A DNA stretch of 64,000 nucleotides from positions 2,914,001 through 2,978,000 of the forward strand of contig OZ245872.1 of assembly GCA_965229345.1 (NCBI GenBank). The letters are read 5' to 3'. The stretch's first letter is position 1. Every line of letters starts with the position of its first letter. Source of the DNA: PBB1 sp965229345 (lineage in GTDB: Bacteria > Pseudomonadota > Gammaproteobacteria > Burkholderiales > Burkholderiaceae_C). A program made the position numbers and the translations under genes. Positions 46,937-54,630 of this stretch are shown piece by piece. The notes beneath the pieces are model-generated. The model did not search any database. It saw nothing but the letters and a program-made list of their open reading frames with translations, and was not told the DNA's origin.

Positions 46937-46954
46937 TCACATGTGGTCGATCAT
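46937..46954. repeat. att copy at the ICE/island junction
   Basis: This 18-bp sequence matches the 3' end of icd at 62687-62704 at 17 positions. On the minus strand it reads ATG ATC GAC CAC ATG TGA, encoding MIDHM-stop, with a synonymous CAC for CAT. Weaker similarity extends further on the integrase side (ACGTCA, then AGACGCC). It marks the boundary between the ICE and the smaller island. Confidence 0.85.
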
Positions 46955-46993
46955 CACTTCCCAATCGGGCGCTGAGCGAGTGTTCATGCGGAT

Positions 46994-47035
46994 CTGGCCC
47001 CGCTAAGTTTCAAGCGTGGCCCCACTCGTGGCCCC
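46994..47035. repeat. Left-end arm-type repeats of the island
   Basis: CTGGCCCC (46994-47001) and two GTGGCCCC copies (47016-47023, 47028-47035), the latter 12 nt apart and both followed within the pair by the same spacing seen at the right end (62547 and 62559). They are probable integrase-binding arm sites. The remaining 47036-47145 stretch shows no gene. Confidence 0.6.
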
Positions 47036-47145
47036 GTTCTGCAGCTTGCCCGATCAGCGCACATCGACCGAGGCCTGAGGGTGCCGCCCTAGCCTCCCCT
47101 ATGTCGCATCGGCGCCGCACGCGAGACTGATCCGCGGCGCGGCAC

Positions 47146-48123
47146 CTACTGAAGCGGCGAGACGAGCATCGACCAAAGATGCTCGGCAGTTCCCTCCTGG
47201 CTCAATCCCTTTGCCGGGTCGCGTCCGCTGAACGCCCCCATCTGGGCCCGCCAGAGCAGGGTGTGCTTGTCGGTCTGGATGTCGAGGATCTCGTTGTAGC
47301 TGTTGTCCGAGCTGTTCTCGTTGCCCGAGTAGGCGATGCCGTTGGAAGACATCATTCCACCCAACCTGATGTAGCAACCGGCGACCCGTTGACCGTTCTT
47401 GAAGACCACGGCCGTAAACGCCACTGCCGTTTTGTCGCGCAACTTTCCCGAGTAGCCGGGGTTCCGGCGCTGCAGCTCTTCGAGGGAGCCTCGAAAGTAG
47501 TCCTTCACGTAGGCGAAGGTCTGTTCAGCAAACTCGTGCTTCGCTTCGTCGCTGAACTCAGTCGGGAGCGCGAGATTGCTGGAGCGCGACGCACCAGGGC
47601 GGGCTGACCTGACTTCGGACAGTTCCCCCGTTTCCCGAGCCGCCGCAGTCCGACCTGCGGCGGCGGCCAACTGGTTGGCACGCGCTGGCCGAGCCGCCAA
47701 GAGCTTCCGCAGGCCCTGAACCACGTTCAAGAACGCATCGTCCGGGGATGCCCACTTTGCGATCTCCCGGCCGCCCGAAGGCAAGGCGTTGAGATATTTG
47801 AACGGAGAGTGCTGCCAGTCGCAAGCACGCAGGATGACAGGTACAACGACAGCGTCGCCCGAGTTGTGCCGCTCCAAAGCCCGGCGCATCTCTATGCCGA
47901 AGCAGTAGTCCGAGGCCAGAAAGTCCGCGCTGACGAGGAGCAGGATGATCTCCGCAGCTTCAAGCGCCTGCGAGATCTCCTTGTCGAACTCGGAGCCGGG
48001 CAGAATTCGGTGGTCGCTCCACAGTTCAATAGCACCCTCGCGGCGCAACAGAGCAAGGTGCTTGTCGAGTTCTGCCCGCAAGGCATCGTCCTTGTGGCTG
48101 TAGGAGATAAATATTCGTGCCAA
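47146..48123 (-). CDS. TIR-domain protein, probable defence effector
   Basis: This 325-residue protein starts with a TIR domain: FISYSHKD (5-12), the BB-loop-like WSDHRILPG (35-43) and a probable NADase glutamate E78 in SADFLASDYC...IE. A low-complexity Ala/Arg linker (about 140-175) leads to a C-terminal domain (about 195-325) that I do not recognise. Bacterial TIR proteins commonly degrade NAD+ after phage sensing; the C-terminal domain would be the sensor. It is divergent from the gene at 48187, with a 63-nt shared promoter region. Confidence 0.8.
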   Translation of the reverse strand: MARIFISYSHKDDALRAELDKHLALLRREGAIELWSDHRILPGSEFDKEISQALEAAEIILLLVSADFLASDYCFGIEMRRALERHNSGDAVVVPVILRACDWQHSPFKYLNALPSGGREIAKWASPDDAFLNVVQGLRKLLAARPARANQLAAAAGRTAAARETGELSEVRSARPGASRSSNLALPTEFSDEAKHEFAEQTFAYVKDYFRGSLEELQRRNPGYSGKLRDKTAVAFTAVVFKNGQRVAGCYIRLGGMMSSNGIAYSGNENSSDNSYNEILDIQTDKHTLLWRAQMGAFSGRDPAKGLSQEGTAEHLWSMLVSPLQ

Positions 48124-48186
48124 GGCATGTCCTCGTCTTGGGCGTCGGGTTCACGCCGCACCGGTATCAAGGGAAGAAGTACGGTC

Positions 48187-48849
48187 ATGGTAGCCAATCG
48201 CAAGTTCTCTTCGGCGCTGGAACAGTCCCATTCCGACTTGCATTGGCGGCTGATGGAGTTCATCGAGGACTACTCGCTGGGCGACAAGCCTGCGCTGGTA
48301 TGGCAGTGGCGCCCCGTCGATCCGGTCGAGATCGACGTGGCGGCGCCTGCCGTTCATGACCTGATGAGCCGCGGCGCGGTCTCCAGCCGAGCGCAGGCGT
48401 GGTGGAACGGGTTCAGGTCGAGCTACGGCATCGCCAACGTCTTCCCGGGCCTGAGTTCGACCGACCCGAGGAACGCCGCGGGCTGGGCAGCAGAAGTCCA
48501 CACGGACGGCCATCTGATCGCTGGACTCTGGAGCTTCCCCGAGATGCCCGTCGACGGGAAGCCGGCACCTTGCCTCTCGGACTTTCACACGGAGGCGTTC
48601 CAGGACTTTGCGGAGCTGTCTAGAGCGGCAGCGACGGTCTTTGACGTAACGGGTGCGTCTTGCATGACCGCCACACTCCTCGCAGCCACCACTCTTCGGA
48701 TTGTTCGCAGCGGCAATCACTGGGGGCATCAGCCCCGACCGGCAACGCGGGACACGATGCAGTGGCGCGTACGAACAGGATCGACTGACCAGTTGCGTGC
48801 CATCGGTGATGCCATGGCCGCAGACTACAAGCGGGCGTTCGCGTTTTGA
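48187..48849 (+). CDS. Hypothetical protein divergent from the TIR gene (220 aa)
   Basis: This soluble protein has no recognised domain; several Trp-rich segments are present (HWRLMEFIEDYSLG, AWWNGFRSSYG). It is the only rightward gene of the defence cluster and its end overlaps the end of the gene at 48825 on the other strand. Whether it works with the TIR protein is unknown. Confidence 0.6.
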   Translation: MVANRKFSSALEQSHSDLHWRLMEFIEDYSLGDKPALVWQWRPVDPVEIDVAAPAVHDLMSRGAVSSRAQAWWNGFRSSYGIANVFPGLSSTDPRNAAGWAAEVHTDGHLIAGLWSFPEMPVDGKPAPCLSDFHTEAFQDFAELSRAAATVFDVTGASCMTATLLAATTLRIVRSGNHWGHQPRPATRDTMQWRVRTGSTDQLRAIGDAMAADYKRAFAF

Positions 48850-49313
48850 CTGCCGACCGCCCCGGCAAGCGGGTTGATTTCAGGATCGACTGGACGTGTG
48901 GATGCCTCAAGGACATGCAGCACGATTTCGACGCCATGCTGCCCCATTTCGACTGGGTCGCCATCTGCGCCGACCTCGAATGAGGTTCGGCCCTGCGCAT
49001 CAAACGTGAACGACATGATTGTCGGCTCGACCACACCGAGCTTTGGCTGCGACCGAGTGCAAATCACCTGCCCCGCAGCGACGCCATCCTCGGGAAGCAC
49101 CAGAAGCAACCGGAGGGCAACCTTGGTTGTGCCGAACGACGCGATCACGCAGCGCGAGTCGTTGCCCTGCTCCACCGTGACCTGGCGCAGCGGACATTGC
49201 GGATCCTTGAACCAGTCCAGGGCGGCATAGAACTCCCCGAAGCGCTGCTCGATTCGCTCGAACCGGCGGGCGGCGTGGATCAGTCGATCAAGTGTCCTGG
49301 GATCAAGTCGCAT
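48825..49313 (-). CDS. Hypothetical protein downstream of the reverse transcriptase (162 aa)
   Basis: The start at 49313 has GAGAGG 8 nt upstream. The N-terminal part is helical (RTLDRLIHAARRFERIEQRF) and the rest is beta-rich. It is the third gene of a leftward set: reverse transcriptase, 46-residue protein, this gene (gaps of 12 and 11 nt). The tight spacing suggests a functional unit, but I recognise no domain. Confidence 0.6.
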   Translation of the reverse strand: MRLDPRTLDRLIHAARRFERIEQRFGEFYAALDWFKDPQCPLRQVTVEQGNDSRCVIASFGTTKVALRLLLVLPEDGVAAGQVICTRSQPKLGVVEPTIMSFTFDAQGRTSFEVGADGDPVEMGQHGVEIVLHVLEASTRPVDPEINPLAGAVGSQNANARL

Positions 49314-49324
49314 GGGTAGTCCTC

Positions 49325-49465
49325 TCACTTAGATTTGCCCGGCGCCGCAGGCAGTTGAAGGTCGCGATCCTCCTCGCCTTCCCCGGTCAGATAGCAAGCC
49401 GAGTCGGCAAACAATCGCTGTTCGTGTTCGTCGAACCTGCCAGCTCGGATCAGCCATAGCGCCAT
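49325..49465 (-). CDS. Tiny protein (46 aa) with a restriction-type N-terminal motif
   Basis: This short frame (ATG 49465, TGA 49325-49327) fits exactly between the reverse transcriptase stop and the next gene, with 11-12 nt gaps. It starts MALWLIRAGRFDEHEQRLF, which resembles the N-terminus of island-borne Mrr-type restriction endonucleases, but the nuclease domain is absent and the tail is acidic then Pro-rich. It is either a truncated remnant or a small partner of the reverse transcriptase. The perfect fit in the operon favours expression. Confidence 0.5.
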   Translation of the reverse strand: MALWLIRAGRFDEHEQRLFADSACYLTGEGEEDRDLQLPAAPGKSK

Positions 49466-49477
49466 CGGTCTCCGCCT

Positions 49478-51538
49478 TCAGTACCCTGCGGCCTTGATCT
49501 CGGTCAGCGCGGCGATCAGGTGTTTGCGGCCGGTCTTCAGCCACTTGAACGGGATGCGCCCAGTCCTCGCCTTCGTCGCATGAACCACCGCGTGGGAAAG
49601 CTCACCCTCACCGCGCTTCTTGTGCAGTTCTTCGACAAGCGTATGCGTGTTCGGGAAGTTGGTCTTGAAGGCTTTGCGGCCGATAACGTCCCCGAACTTC
49701 CCCAGAGTTCGCACGCCCATGCTTCCGTCGCGCTTGAAGAGGTCGTCGACCAGGAGATCGTTGAAGACATCGAGCATGCTGACCCAGGCGGTGGGGTTCG
49801 TCTTGAAGTAGCCCTTGCACGCAACAATCTTTGACTCGGCGTGGCGATAGTTCTTGCCGAAGAACTTCCGCCAGTTGACCGCGAAGTCCATGCCGGTCAT
49901 CTCGTGCAGCGCCTGCCGGATTCCGCACACCTTGGTGTCGGCACGGCGCAGCTGGCCGTTTTCCCGCAGCACGATCTTGGCCAGCGGATGGATGTCACGG
50001 ATCGGCTTTCGAATCTCGCAGTCCAACAGCGCAGCGAGCCACCCCGCAGCCAGGGCAACGTCGGCGTCATTGCTTCGCATCGAAACGTTCAGCAGCCGGT
50101 CCCGTCGAACTTTGGCGATCTCAAACCAAGGCATGCCGAAGTGCAATCGCGTCCGCAGCCAAGGCGTTCGGGAATACAGCAGCGCATAGTCTGCCTGGCG
50201 CTCGGTCAAGTGCGACAGACGGTGCAGCGCGTTCCACAAGGCCGAGGTCAGCTCTGGCGGACTAGTTCGCGGCGCCCACAGCCTCTTCAGCGAGGAGCGA
50301 AGGCGCTTGGTGCGTGCCGTGGATAGTCGATCATCCGCCGCCGTCACCAGGCTGGCCCGGATCGCCGGGTAGAGGTCCTGCGTTTGGATGTGGCCGAGTA
50401 GACGATCACCATGCTTGTCGGGCAGCGACCGAAACTTCTGCAGATAGGCGGAAACCTGTGGGTAGTAGTGCGGCGCGTGCTCGAAGACACGCCACAGGCG
50501 GTCAAGCACACGAAGCGACGGATCAGCCTTGGCAAGCAGGAATTTGAACCGCGTCGAGTCATTGACCCGATAGCCGTCCTCCCGGGGCGCCAGTTCCGCA
50601 AGCCGGCGCCGGATGCCGGGCTGATCCGGGACTGGGCCGGTCAGTACGGTTTCCACAGGTGAACTAACAGATTTCAACTCGTCCTGTATGTCCGTCACCC
50701 GGTGGATGTCGATCTTCCCTGACTGCGGGAACAAGCCCACGTCCTTGCTCAGCCGATCCAACGACACCAGTGCGTGCCGCAAGTGATCCTCGCTCTTCGC
50801 GAAGAGGCGGATGTCATCGACGTACCGGAAGTACTTGACATCGAAGCGGGTACGGAAGTTGTCGTCGAAGTGCTTGAGCACCGCTTCGGAGATCAGGCCC
50901 GAGCTCAACGGTCCCTGCGGGATGCCGTGGTCGTGATAGATCTGCGTTGACGTGGCCGTCCACTTGTTCAGGAGCCTGGTCAGCTCCATGCAGAAGTCAT
51001 GGTCAAGGCCAATCTCCTTGAGCGTGTGGCGCAGCACATTGTGATCAATGCTGTCGTAGAACGCCGTGAGATCGAAGCTCGCGGTCCACACGTAGCCGCT
51101 GGCAAAGACCGTCTCCGCAGCCTTGTTGAAGGCCTTGTAGCCATCGGTCCATCGCCGGTAGAACCAAAGGCTCGACGAGCCCGCGTACTGGTGGCCAAAC
51201 ACCTGGCGGTTGTACTTGCTTCTGACGCGCGGATGCAGACGTTCGGCGACGACGTTGGCCATCGCCTGATACACGATCTGGTCCTCGATGCCCAGCAATG
51301 TGTACGGCCGCAGGATGCCCGAAGGCTTCGGCAGGAACAGTTTGCACGCATCGGACGGCTCGAAGATGCTCCGATCAAGTCGATTCTTCAGGTGCTTCAG
51401 CAGCGCCCCATCAGCGGTCGCGTAGGCCGAGTACAACTCCCTGAAGTGCGACTTGTACGCGCGGTCCGGGTTTGAACGAATCCACTGCCATGCCCGCTGC
51501 AGGTTCTCCAGACGTGCGGCGGACTTTGGGAACGGCAT
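49478..51538 (-). CDS. Defence-type reverse transcriptase
   Basis: This 686-residue protein carries a reverse transcriptase domain: FDLTAFYD (D156), IPQGPLSSG (206-214) and FRYVDDIRLF (Y239, V240, D241, D242). The N-terminal FLPKPSGILRPYTLLGIEDQIVYQA block is typical of the UG/DRT group of stand-alone defence-associated reverse transcriptases rather than retrons or group II introns (no maturase domain, no intron boundaries). The C-terminal 400 residues are helical and unrecognised. Which DRT class it belongs to I cannot tell. Two small genes follow closely downstream. Confidence 0.8.
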   Translation of the reverse strand: MPFPKSAARLENLQRAWQWIRSNPDRAYKSHFRELYSAYATADGALLKHLKNRLDRSIFEPSDACKLFLPKPSGILRPYTLLGIEDQIVYQAMANVVAERLHPRVRSKYNRQVFGHQYAGSSSLWFYRRWTDGYKAFNKAAETVFASGYVWTASFDLTAFYDSIDHNVLRHTLKEIGLDHDFCMELTRLLNKWTATSTQIYHDHGIPQGPLSSGLISEAVLKHFDDNFRTRFDVKYFRYVDDIRLFAKSEDHLRHALVSLDRLSKDVGLFPQSGKIDIHRVTDIQDELKSVSSPVETVLTGPVPDQPGIRRRLAELAPREDGYRVNDSTRFKFLLAKADPSLRVLDRLWRVFEHAPHYYPQVSAYLQKFRSLPDKHGDRLLGHIQTQDLYPAIRASLVTAADDRLSTARTKRLRSSLKRLWAPRTSPPELTSALWNALHRLSHLTERQADYALLYSRTPWLRTRLHFGMPWFEIAKVRRDRLLNVSMRSNDADVALAAGWLAALLDCEIRKPIRDIHPLAKIVLRENGQLRRADTKVCGIRQALHEMTGMDFAVNWRKFFGKNYRHAESKIVACKGYFKTNPTAWVSMLDVFNDLLVDDLFKRDGSMGVRTLGKFGDVIGRKAFKTNFPNTHTLVEELHKKRGEGELSHAVVHATKARTGRIPFKWLKTGRKHLIAALTEIKAAGY

Positions 51539-51553
51539 GGCGTCAGTGCGTTC

Positions 51554-51867
51554 TCAAGAAATGGACTGAACCAGGATGGCGTCGAAGACGGCCGTAGCCT
51601 TGTTCAATGCCTCGACCTGCTGGTTCAAGATCGACTCGACACTTTGTACGCGACGCTCAAACGCCCGCTGCAACTCGAGCGGCGGCAGCGGCACCGGGAA
51701 CGCATCACGGCCAGCGACCGGCCATGGCGGTGGCACAGCACATTGTCAGCGCGCGTGCCATCGGGCAGTTGGACCTCGAAACGGACAGCATTGGTGTCGA
51801 GGGTGTCCCAGCCCTGCGCTGCGAGCAGCGCGTCGATCTTGACCCGGGCAAAGGCTTCGTTCGTCAT
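51554..51867 (-). pseudogene. Collapsed type I restriction locus (hsdR start joined to hsdS end)
   Basis: Two overlapping remnants lie here in different frames. The first (from 51867) starts MTNEAFARVKIDALLAAQGW...RHGRSLAV, resembling the N-terminus of a type I restriction subunit, and goes out of register near 51730. The second (to 51554) reads FPVPLPPLELQRAF...KATAVFDAILVQS, the C-terminal end of an HsdS specificity subunit. The intervening parts of hsdR and hsdS, and any hsdM, are missing. This looks like a deletion scar just upstream of the reverse transcriptase. Confidence 0.65.
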
Positions 51868-51880
51868 GGCATCGGACAGG

Positions 51881-52393
51881 CTAACCCAACAACTGCGCTA
51901 CCAAGCGCATCGGCACGAACAACCGGTTCGGCTGGGCCTGCAGCGTGACAAAGCCGTAGTGCCGATAGAAGGCGGCGGCGGCTTCGTCCTTGGCATCGAC
52001 GACCACCGCCATCGCGGCGATCTGGTCGGCATGGGTCAGGCTGCGGCGCAGGGCATCGAGAAGCAGATGCTCCCCGAGCCCCTGACCCTTGGTGGTTTGA
52101 TCGACGGCCAGCCGGCCCAGCAGGGTGACGGGAAGCTGCGGATAGCGCGGCAGCTTGCGGGCCGAGTCATCCGGCAGATCGGTCAGCGTCAGCACCGAGG
52201 CCGACAGCGTGTAGTAGCCCAGGACGACGGTGTCGGGCAGCCGGACGGCGACGAAAGGCGCCGCCACGCGCTTGTCTGCGTCTTGCCGAGCCTGCTGCTT
52301 GAGGTAGCGGTCGAGCGCTTCCGCGCCGCAGTGGAAGGCCGTTCGGTCGTGCTGTCGACCCAGGGGCTCGACAGCGATACTGGTCAAGGTCAC
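51881..52393 (-). CDS. TacT-type GNAT toxin
   Basis: This 170-residue GNAT acetyltransferase has the acetyl-CoA-binding motif V-DQTTKGQGLG and a conserved C-terminal FYRHYGF with the probable catalytic tyrosine. Proteins of this length paired with a DUF1778 protein are TacT/AtaT toxins that acetylate aminoacyl-tRNAs and halt translation. It begins 3 nt after the antitoxin stop, which is the standard arrangement. Confidence 0.85.
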   Translation of the reverse strand: MTLTSIAVEPLGRQHDRTAFHCGAEALDRYLKQQARQDADKRVAAPFVAVRLPDTVVLGYYTLSASVLTLTDLPDDSARKLPRYPQLPVTLLGRLAVDQTTKGQGLGEHLLLDALRRSLTHADQIAAMAVVVDAKDEAAAAFYRHYGFVTLQAQPNRLFVPMRLVAQLLG

Positions 52394-52396
52394 CGG

Positions 52397-52690
52397 CTAT
52401 GCGCCGGTGCGTTGGCGGTACGCCTTGGCTGCGCGCTTGAGGCGCGCATTCGGCGCCGGCGGGTTCAGCAGGGCTTGCACGAAGGCCAGTTGCTCTTCGC
52501 GCGACAGCCGGATCGACTCGTGTTCAGCAATCACCCGGCGCGCGGCGTCCTGCGCGCTGGCGACGACAAACTCGCTGAGCGTGCGGCCGGAAAGCGCCGC
52601 CGCTTGTTGGAGCAGGCCTTTCTGCGCCGCGGACACACGGGCTTCAAGCCGGGCGTCGCGCGTGGTGTCGGGGGTGTCTTGGTTGGTCAT
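52397..52690 (-). CDS. TacA-type antitoxin (DUF1778)
   Basis: This 97-residue protein has a ribbon-helix-helix N-terminus (ARLEARVSAAQKGLLQQAAAL, then GRTLSEFVVASA), as in DUF1778 antitoxins. GGGAG lies upstream of the ATG at 52690. It should neutralise the GNAT toxin and repress the operon, probably via the inverted repeat 22 nt upstream of its start codon. The pair may stabilise the island. Confidence 0.85.
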   Translation of the reverse strand: MTNQDTPDTTRDARLEARVSAAQKGLLQQAAALSGRTLSEFVVASAQDAARRVIAEHESIRLSREEQLAFVQALLNPPAPNARLKRAAKAYRQRTGA

Positions 52691-52711
52691 GATGGGCTCC
52701 CTGCGCGCAAT

Positions 52712-52730
52712 GTACGGCAAGTGTCCGTAC
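52712..52730 (-). promoter_or_regulatory. Operator-like inverted repeat of the tacAT operon
   Basis: GTACGG (52712-52717) and CCGTAC (52725-52730) are perfect 6-bp arms with a 7-nt spacer. The repeat lies 22 nt upstream of the antitoxin start, where ribbon-helix-helix antitoxins usually bind. Confidence 0.5.
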
Positions 52731-52863
52731 GTGGCAAGCGATGATGCGCCCATGGCGTATGCGAAATCAAGCGCTCGACGCTGCTTTTTGCGTACGCAGC
52801 GGCCATTACGCCTTCAGCCTTCGCGCGGCGGGCCGGGTCAAGGGCGGGCGAAGCCCGGCGCCA

Positions 52864-52934
52864 GCGCACCCTTGACGCGGTGCGCCGGGCGCCGACGCTC
52901 GGCCGTCGGGCTGGCGGCTCTTGAGCGGCCAGCC
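52864..52934 (-). terminator. Hairpin cluster downstream of the relaxase gene
   Basis: Two hairpins lie just downstream of the leftward relaxase gene: GCGCACC/GGTGCGC (52864-52870, 52879-52885) and GGCTGGC/GCCAGCC (52909-52915, 52928-52934). There is no clear T-run, so termination may be factor-dependent. The rest of 52731-52978 shows no gene. Confidence 0.4.
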
Positions 52935-52978
52935 CCCGAGCCCGTCCGGCGGCGAGGACACCCTCCCTTCGGACTGGC

Positions 52979-53971
52979 CTACCGTTCCATTTCTGGCCCC
53001 TTCCGCATCGGAGTCGGCGTCGGCGTCACCCTCGGGCCTGGCGAACGCGTCATGCCTGGCAGCTCCTTCTGCGCAGCCGACCGCGCCATTCCGGCGCGGA
53101 CCACCGGCATGTCACGCACGTAGCGCAGGATCGCGCCGCTGAGGTCGCGGTCCGTCGGCTCCGGCGAAGCCGCCAGCGCCTGCGCGATCCGAACCCAGGC
53201 CTCGCCAGCGCGTCGGTGGCTTGGCGACATACGGGGCGGCTTCTGCTTGTCGACGGCCGCCGGGCCCCTGTCCTGCATCGTTTTTTTCGACCACACCCTT
53301 TCATCGTGGTGCCGCGAACCTCGAACCGCCTGCGAAGACGCCTCGGCCTCGATTCCCAAACCCCGCAGCCGCTCAGCGAAGGTTTCGCGCCACCGGCGCA
53401 AGTCTTCCTTGCGCGGGTTCAGACGCGAGCCGTCGCGCCCCTCCGCGCGCACGCTGATGTGCACGTGAGGGTTGGCCTGGTGCGTGTGCTGGACCAGCAC
53501 GTATCGATGGTTCGCCAGTTCGGCCTTCGCGAACTCGCGCGCCGCGTGCCGCAGCGCAAGGGCATCGGTGCCGGCCGGCATGGACAGCATGATGTTGAAG
53601 GCCTCTCGACGTTCGCTGACCTCCGGGATGCGCGTGCCGCCCAATCGCCATTGATCGGCAATCGCGCGTAACGCCTCTTTGCCCTCGCGCACGGCACCGC
53701 GGTCGTCCTCAATGGGCAGTCGCCCGGCCTTCGCGATGTAGCGCAGGTGCGCTGCGATGGCGCCCATGCCACGCCCGCCGCCGGTGACTTTGACCATCAC
53801 TTGCGGCGCGCGGCGCGCGACCGTCGCGCGTATGCGCTGACGTAAGGCCTGTGCGCGCTGCCGAATCGGCGCCTCCGTCAGCACGGGCGTGCGAGACGCG
53901 GTCATCCGGTTCGGTGTGTAGAACAGCCGGTCGCCCCATTGCACGAGCAGGCCGTCGACGGTGCTGGGCAT
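52979..53971 (-). CDS. Relaxase of the island (MOBP-like)
   Basis: This 330-residue protein has the three-histidine metal site typical of relaxases (QHTHQANPHVHISV, with H162, H164, H169 and H171) and a probable motif I tyrosine in LRYIAKAG (Y78). It would nick and covalently hold the island's oriT DNA and pass it to a coupling protein of another element. No coupling protein or pilus genes are present in the island. It lies 12 nt downstream of the MobC-like gene. The C-terminal 90 residues are basic and proline-rich. Confidence 0.85.
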   Translation of the reverse strand: MPSTVDGLLVQWGDRLFYTPNRMTASRTPVLTEAPIRQRAQALRQRIRATVARRAPQVMVKVTGGGRGMGAIAAHLRYIAKAGRLPIEDDRGAVREGKEALRAIADQWRLGGTRIPEVSERREAFNIMLSMPAGTDALALRHAAREFAKAELANHRYVLVQHTHQANPHVHISVRAEGRDGSRLNPRKEDLRRWRETFAERLRGLGIEAEASSQAVRGSRHHDERVWSKKTMQDRGPAAVDKQKPPRMSPSHRRAGEAWVRIAQALAASPEPTDRDLSGAILRYVRDMPVVRAGMARSAAQKELPGMTRSPGPRVTPTPTPMRKGPEMER

Positions 53972-53983
53972 GGAAGTTGTCCT

Positions 53984-54529
53984 TCACAGGCGGTCGATCA
54001 ACGCCGAGGACCGATCGAGGTGGCGGCGAATCTCGGCGTCAGCCGTTTCAAGGCGATCCCGGTAAGGCCTGGCCTGCTCCACCTTCGCCTGGCGCAGCAG
54101 GGTGACGAGTGCGACGAGATCGGTCGACAGCGCGGCCATCCGATCGTTGGATGCCAGCAGGGCCGCGCGATCTGCCTGGCGCTCGGCAACGGGATGCGGC
54201 AGACGACTGCCGGCAACAAGCCGCGCCACGTAGTCGCCGTAGGAAAGGCCGAGCGCGCCCGCGTTCAGCATCAGTGCGTCGGCGTGCGCTTGGGGGAGTC
54301 GCAGCGTGAGCTTGGCGGTCTCTCGGGTCGGGACCTGGTCCGGGGTCTGACCGTCAGACCCCTGCTTCATCGGCGCCACCGTCGCCGGCGCATGCAGGTC
54401 GAGACTCATGACGACGGCCCGGCGCACGAGCTGGGCAACGCCCATGCCGCGGCAAGCCGCGGCGGCGCGGACGGCATCGCCGATGCCGCGCAGGTCGATC
54501 GTCACGCGATCACGCGACGCGCCCGGCAT
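53984..54529 (-). CDS. MobC-like relaxosome accessory protein
   Basis: This 181-residue protein has a helical C-terminal half (KVEQARPYRDRLETADAEIRRHL) and a ribbon-helix-helix-like N-terminal part. Position directly upstream of the relaxase gene with a 12-nt gap fits a MobC-type accessory factor. GAGG lies upstream of the ATG at 54529. A perfect 21-bp palindrome (54342-54362) encodes its QGSDGQTP segment; the same palindrome occurs in the ParB-like gene. Confidence 0.6.
   Translation of the reverse strand: MPGASRDRVTIDLRGIGDAVRAAAACRGMGVAQLVRRAVVMSLDLHAPATVAPMKQGSDGQTPDQVPTRETAKLTLRLPQAHADALMLNAGALGLSYGDYVARLVAGSRLPHPVAERQADRAALLASNDRMAALSTDLVALVTLLRQAKVEQARPYRDRLETADAEIRRHLDRSSALIDRL
54342..54362. 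repeat. 21-bp palindrome, copy 1 (inside the MobC-like gene)
   Basis: GGGGTCTGAC (54342-54351), one central C, then GTCAGACCCC (54353-54362). The same palindrome with a central G occurs 308 bp away at 54650-54670. Both encode part of QGSD-QTP in their host genes. Confidence 0.8.
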
Positions 54530-54630
54530 GTCGAACCTCGCGCCGGATGCCGTGTGGCATCCATTCACTGGCGAGCAGCCTATCCTGCCATCTGTCCTTT
54601 TTCATCTTCTTCGCTCCACTCTCCATGGAC

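Larger units (their letters stand above)
1..46954. mobile_element. Integrative conjugative element (ICE), partial, F-type T4SS
   Basis: This interval holds conjugation genes (TraI_2-like, TraD, the F-type pilus and mating-pair set), ICE accessory genes, an FlhDC-like activator pair and a P4-type integrase. The right boundary is set by an att copy at 46937-46954 that reproduces the end of icd and lies about 200 bp upstream of the integrase. The left end is outside the window. The gene order traI-traD-DUF4400, then traL-E-K-B-dsbC-V-C-trbI-S26 peptidase-W-U-trbC-N and F-H-G, is that of SXT/R391-like systems. Cargo lies at 16.7-18.9 kb and 40.3-45.1 kb. Confidence 0.85.

Noticed and set aside
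49478..51538. Group II intron or retron reverse transcriptase
   Set aside because: No maturase or HNH domain, no intron boundary motifs, and no msr/msd-like repeat was seen upstream; the N-terminal region fits stand-alone defence reverse transcriptases better.
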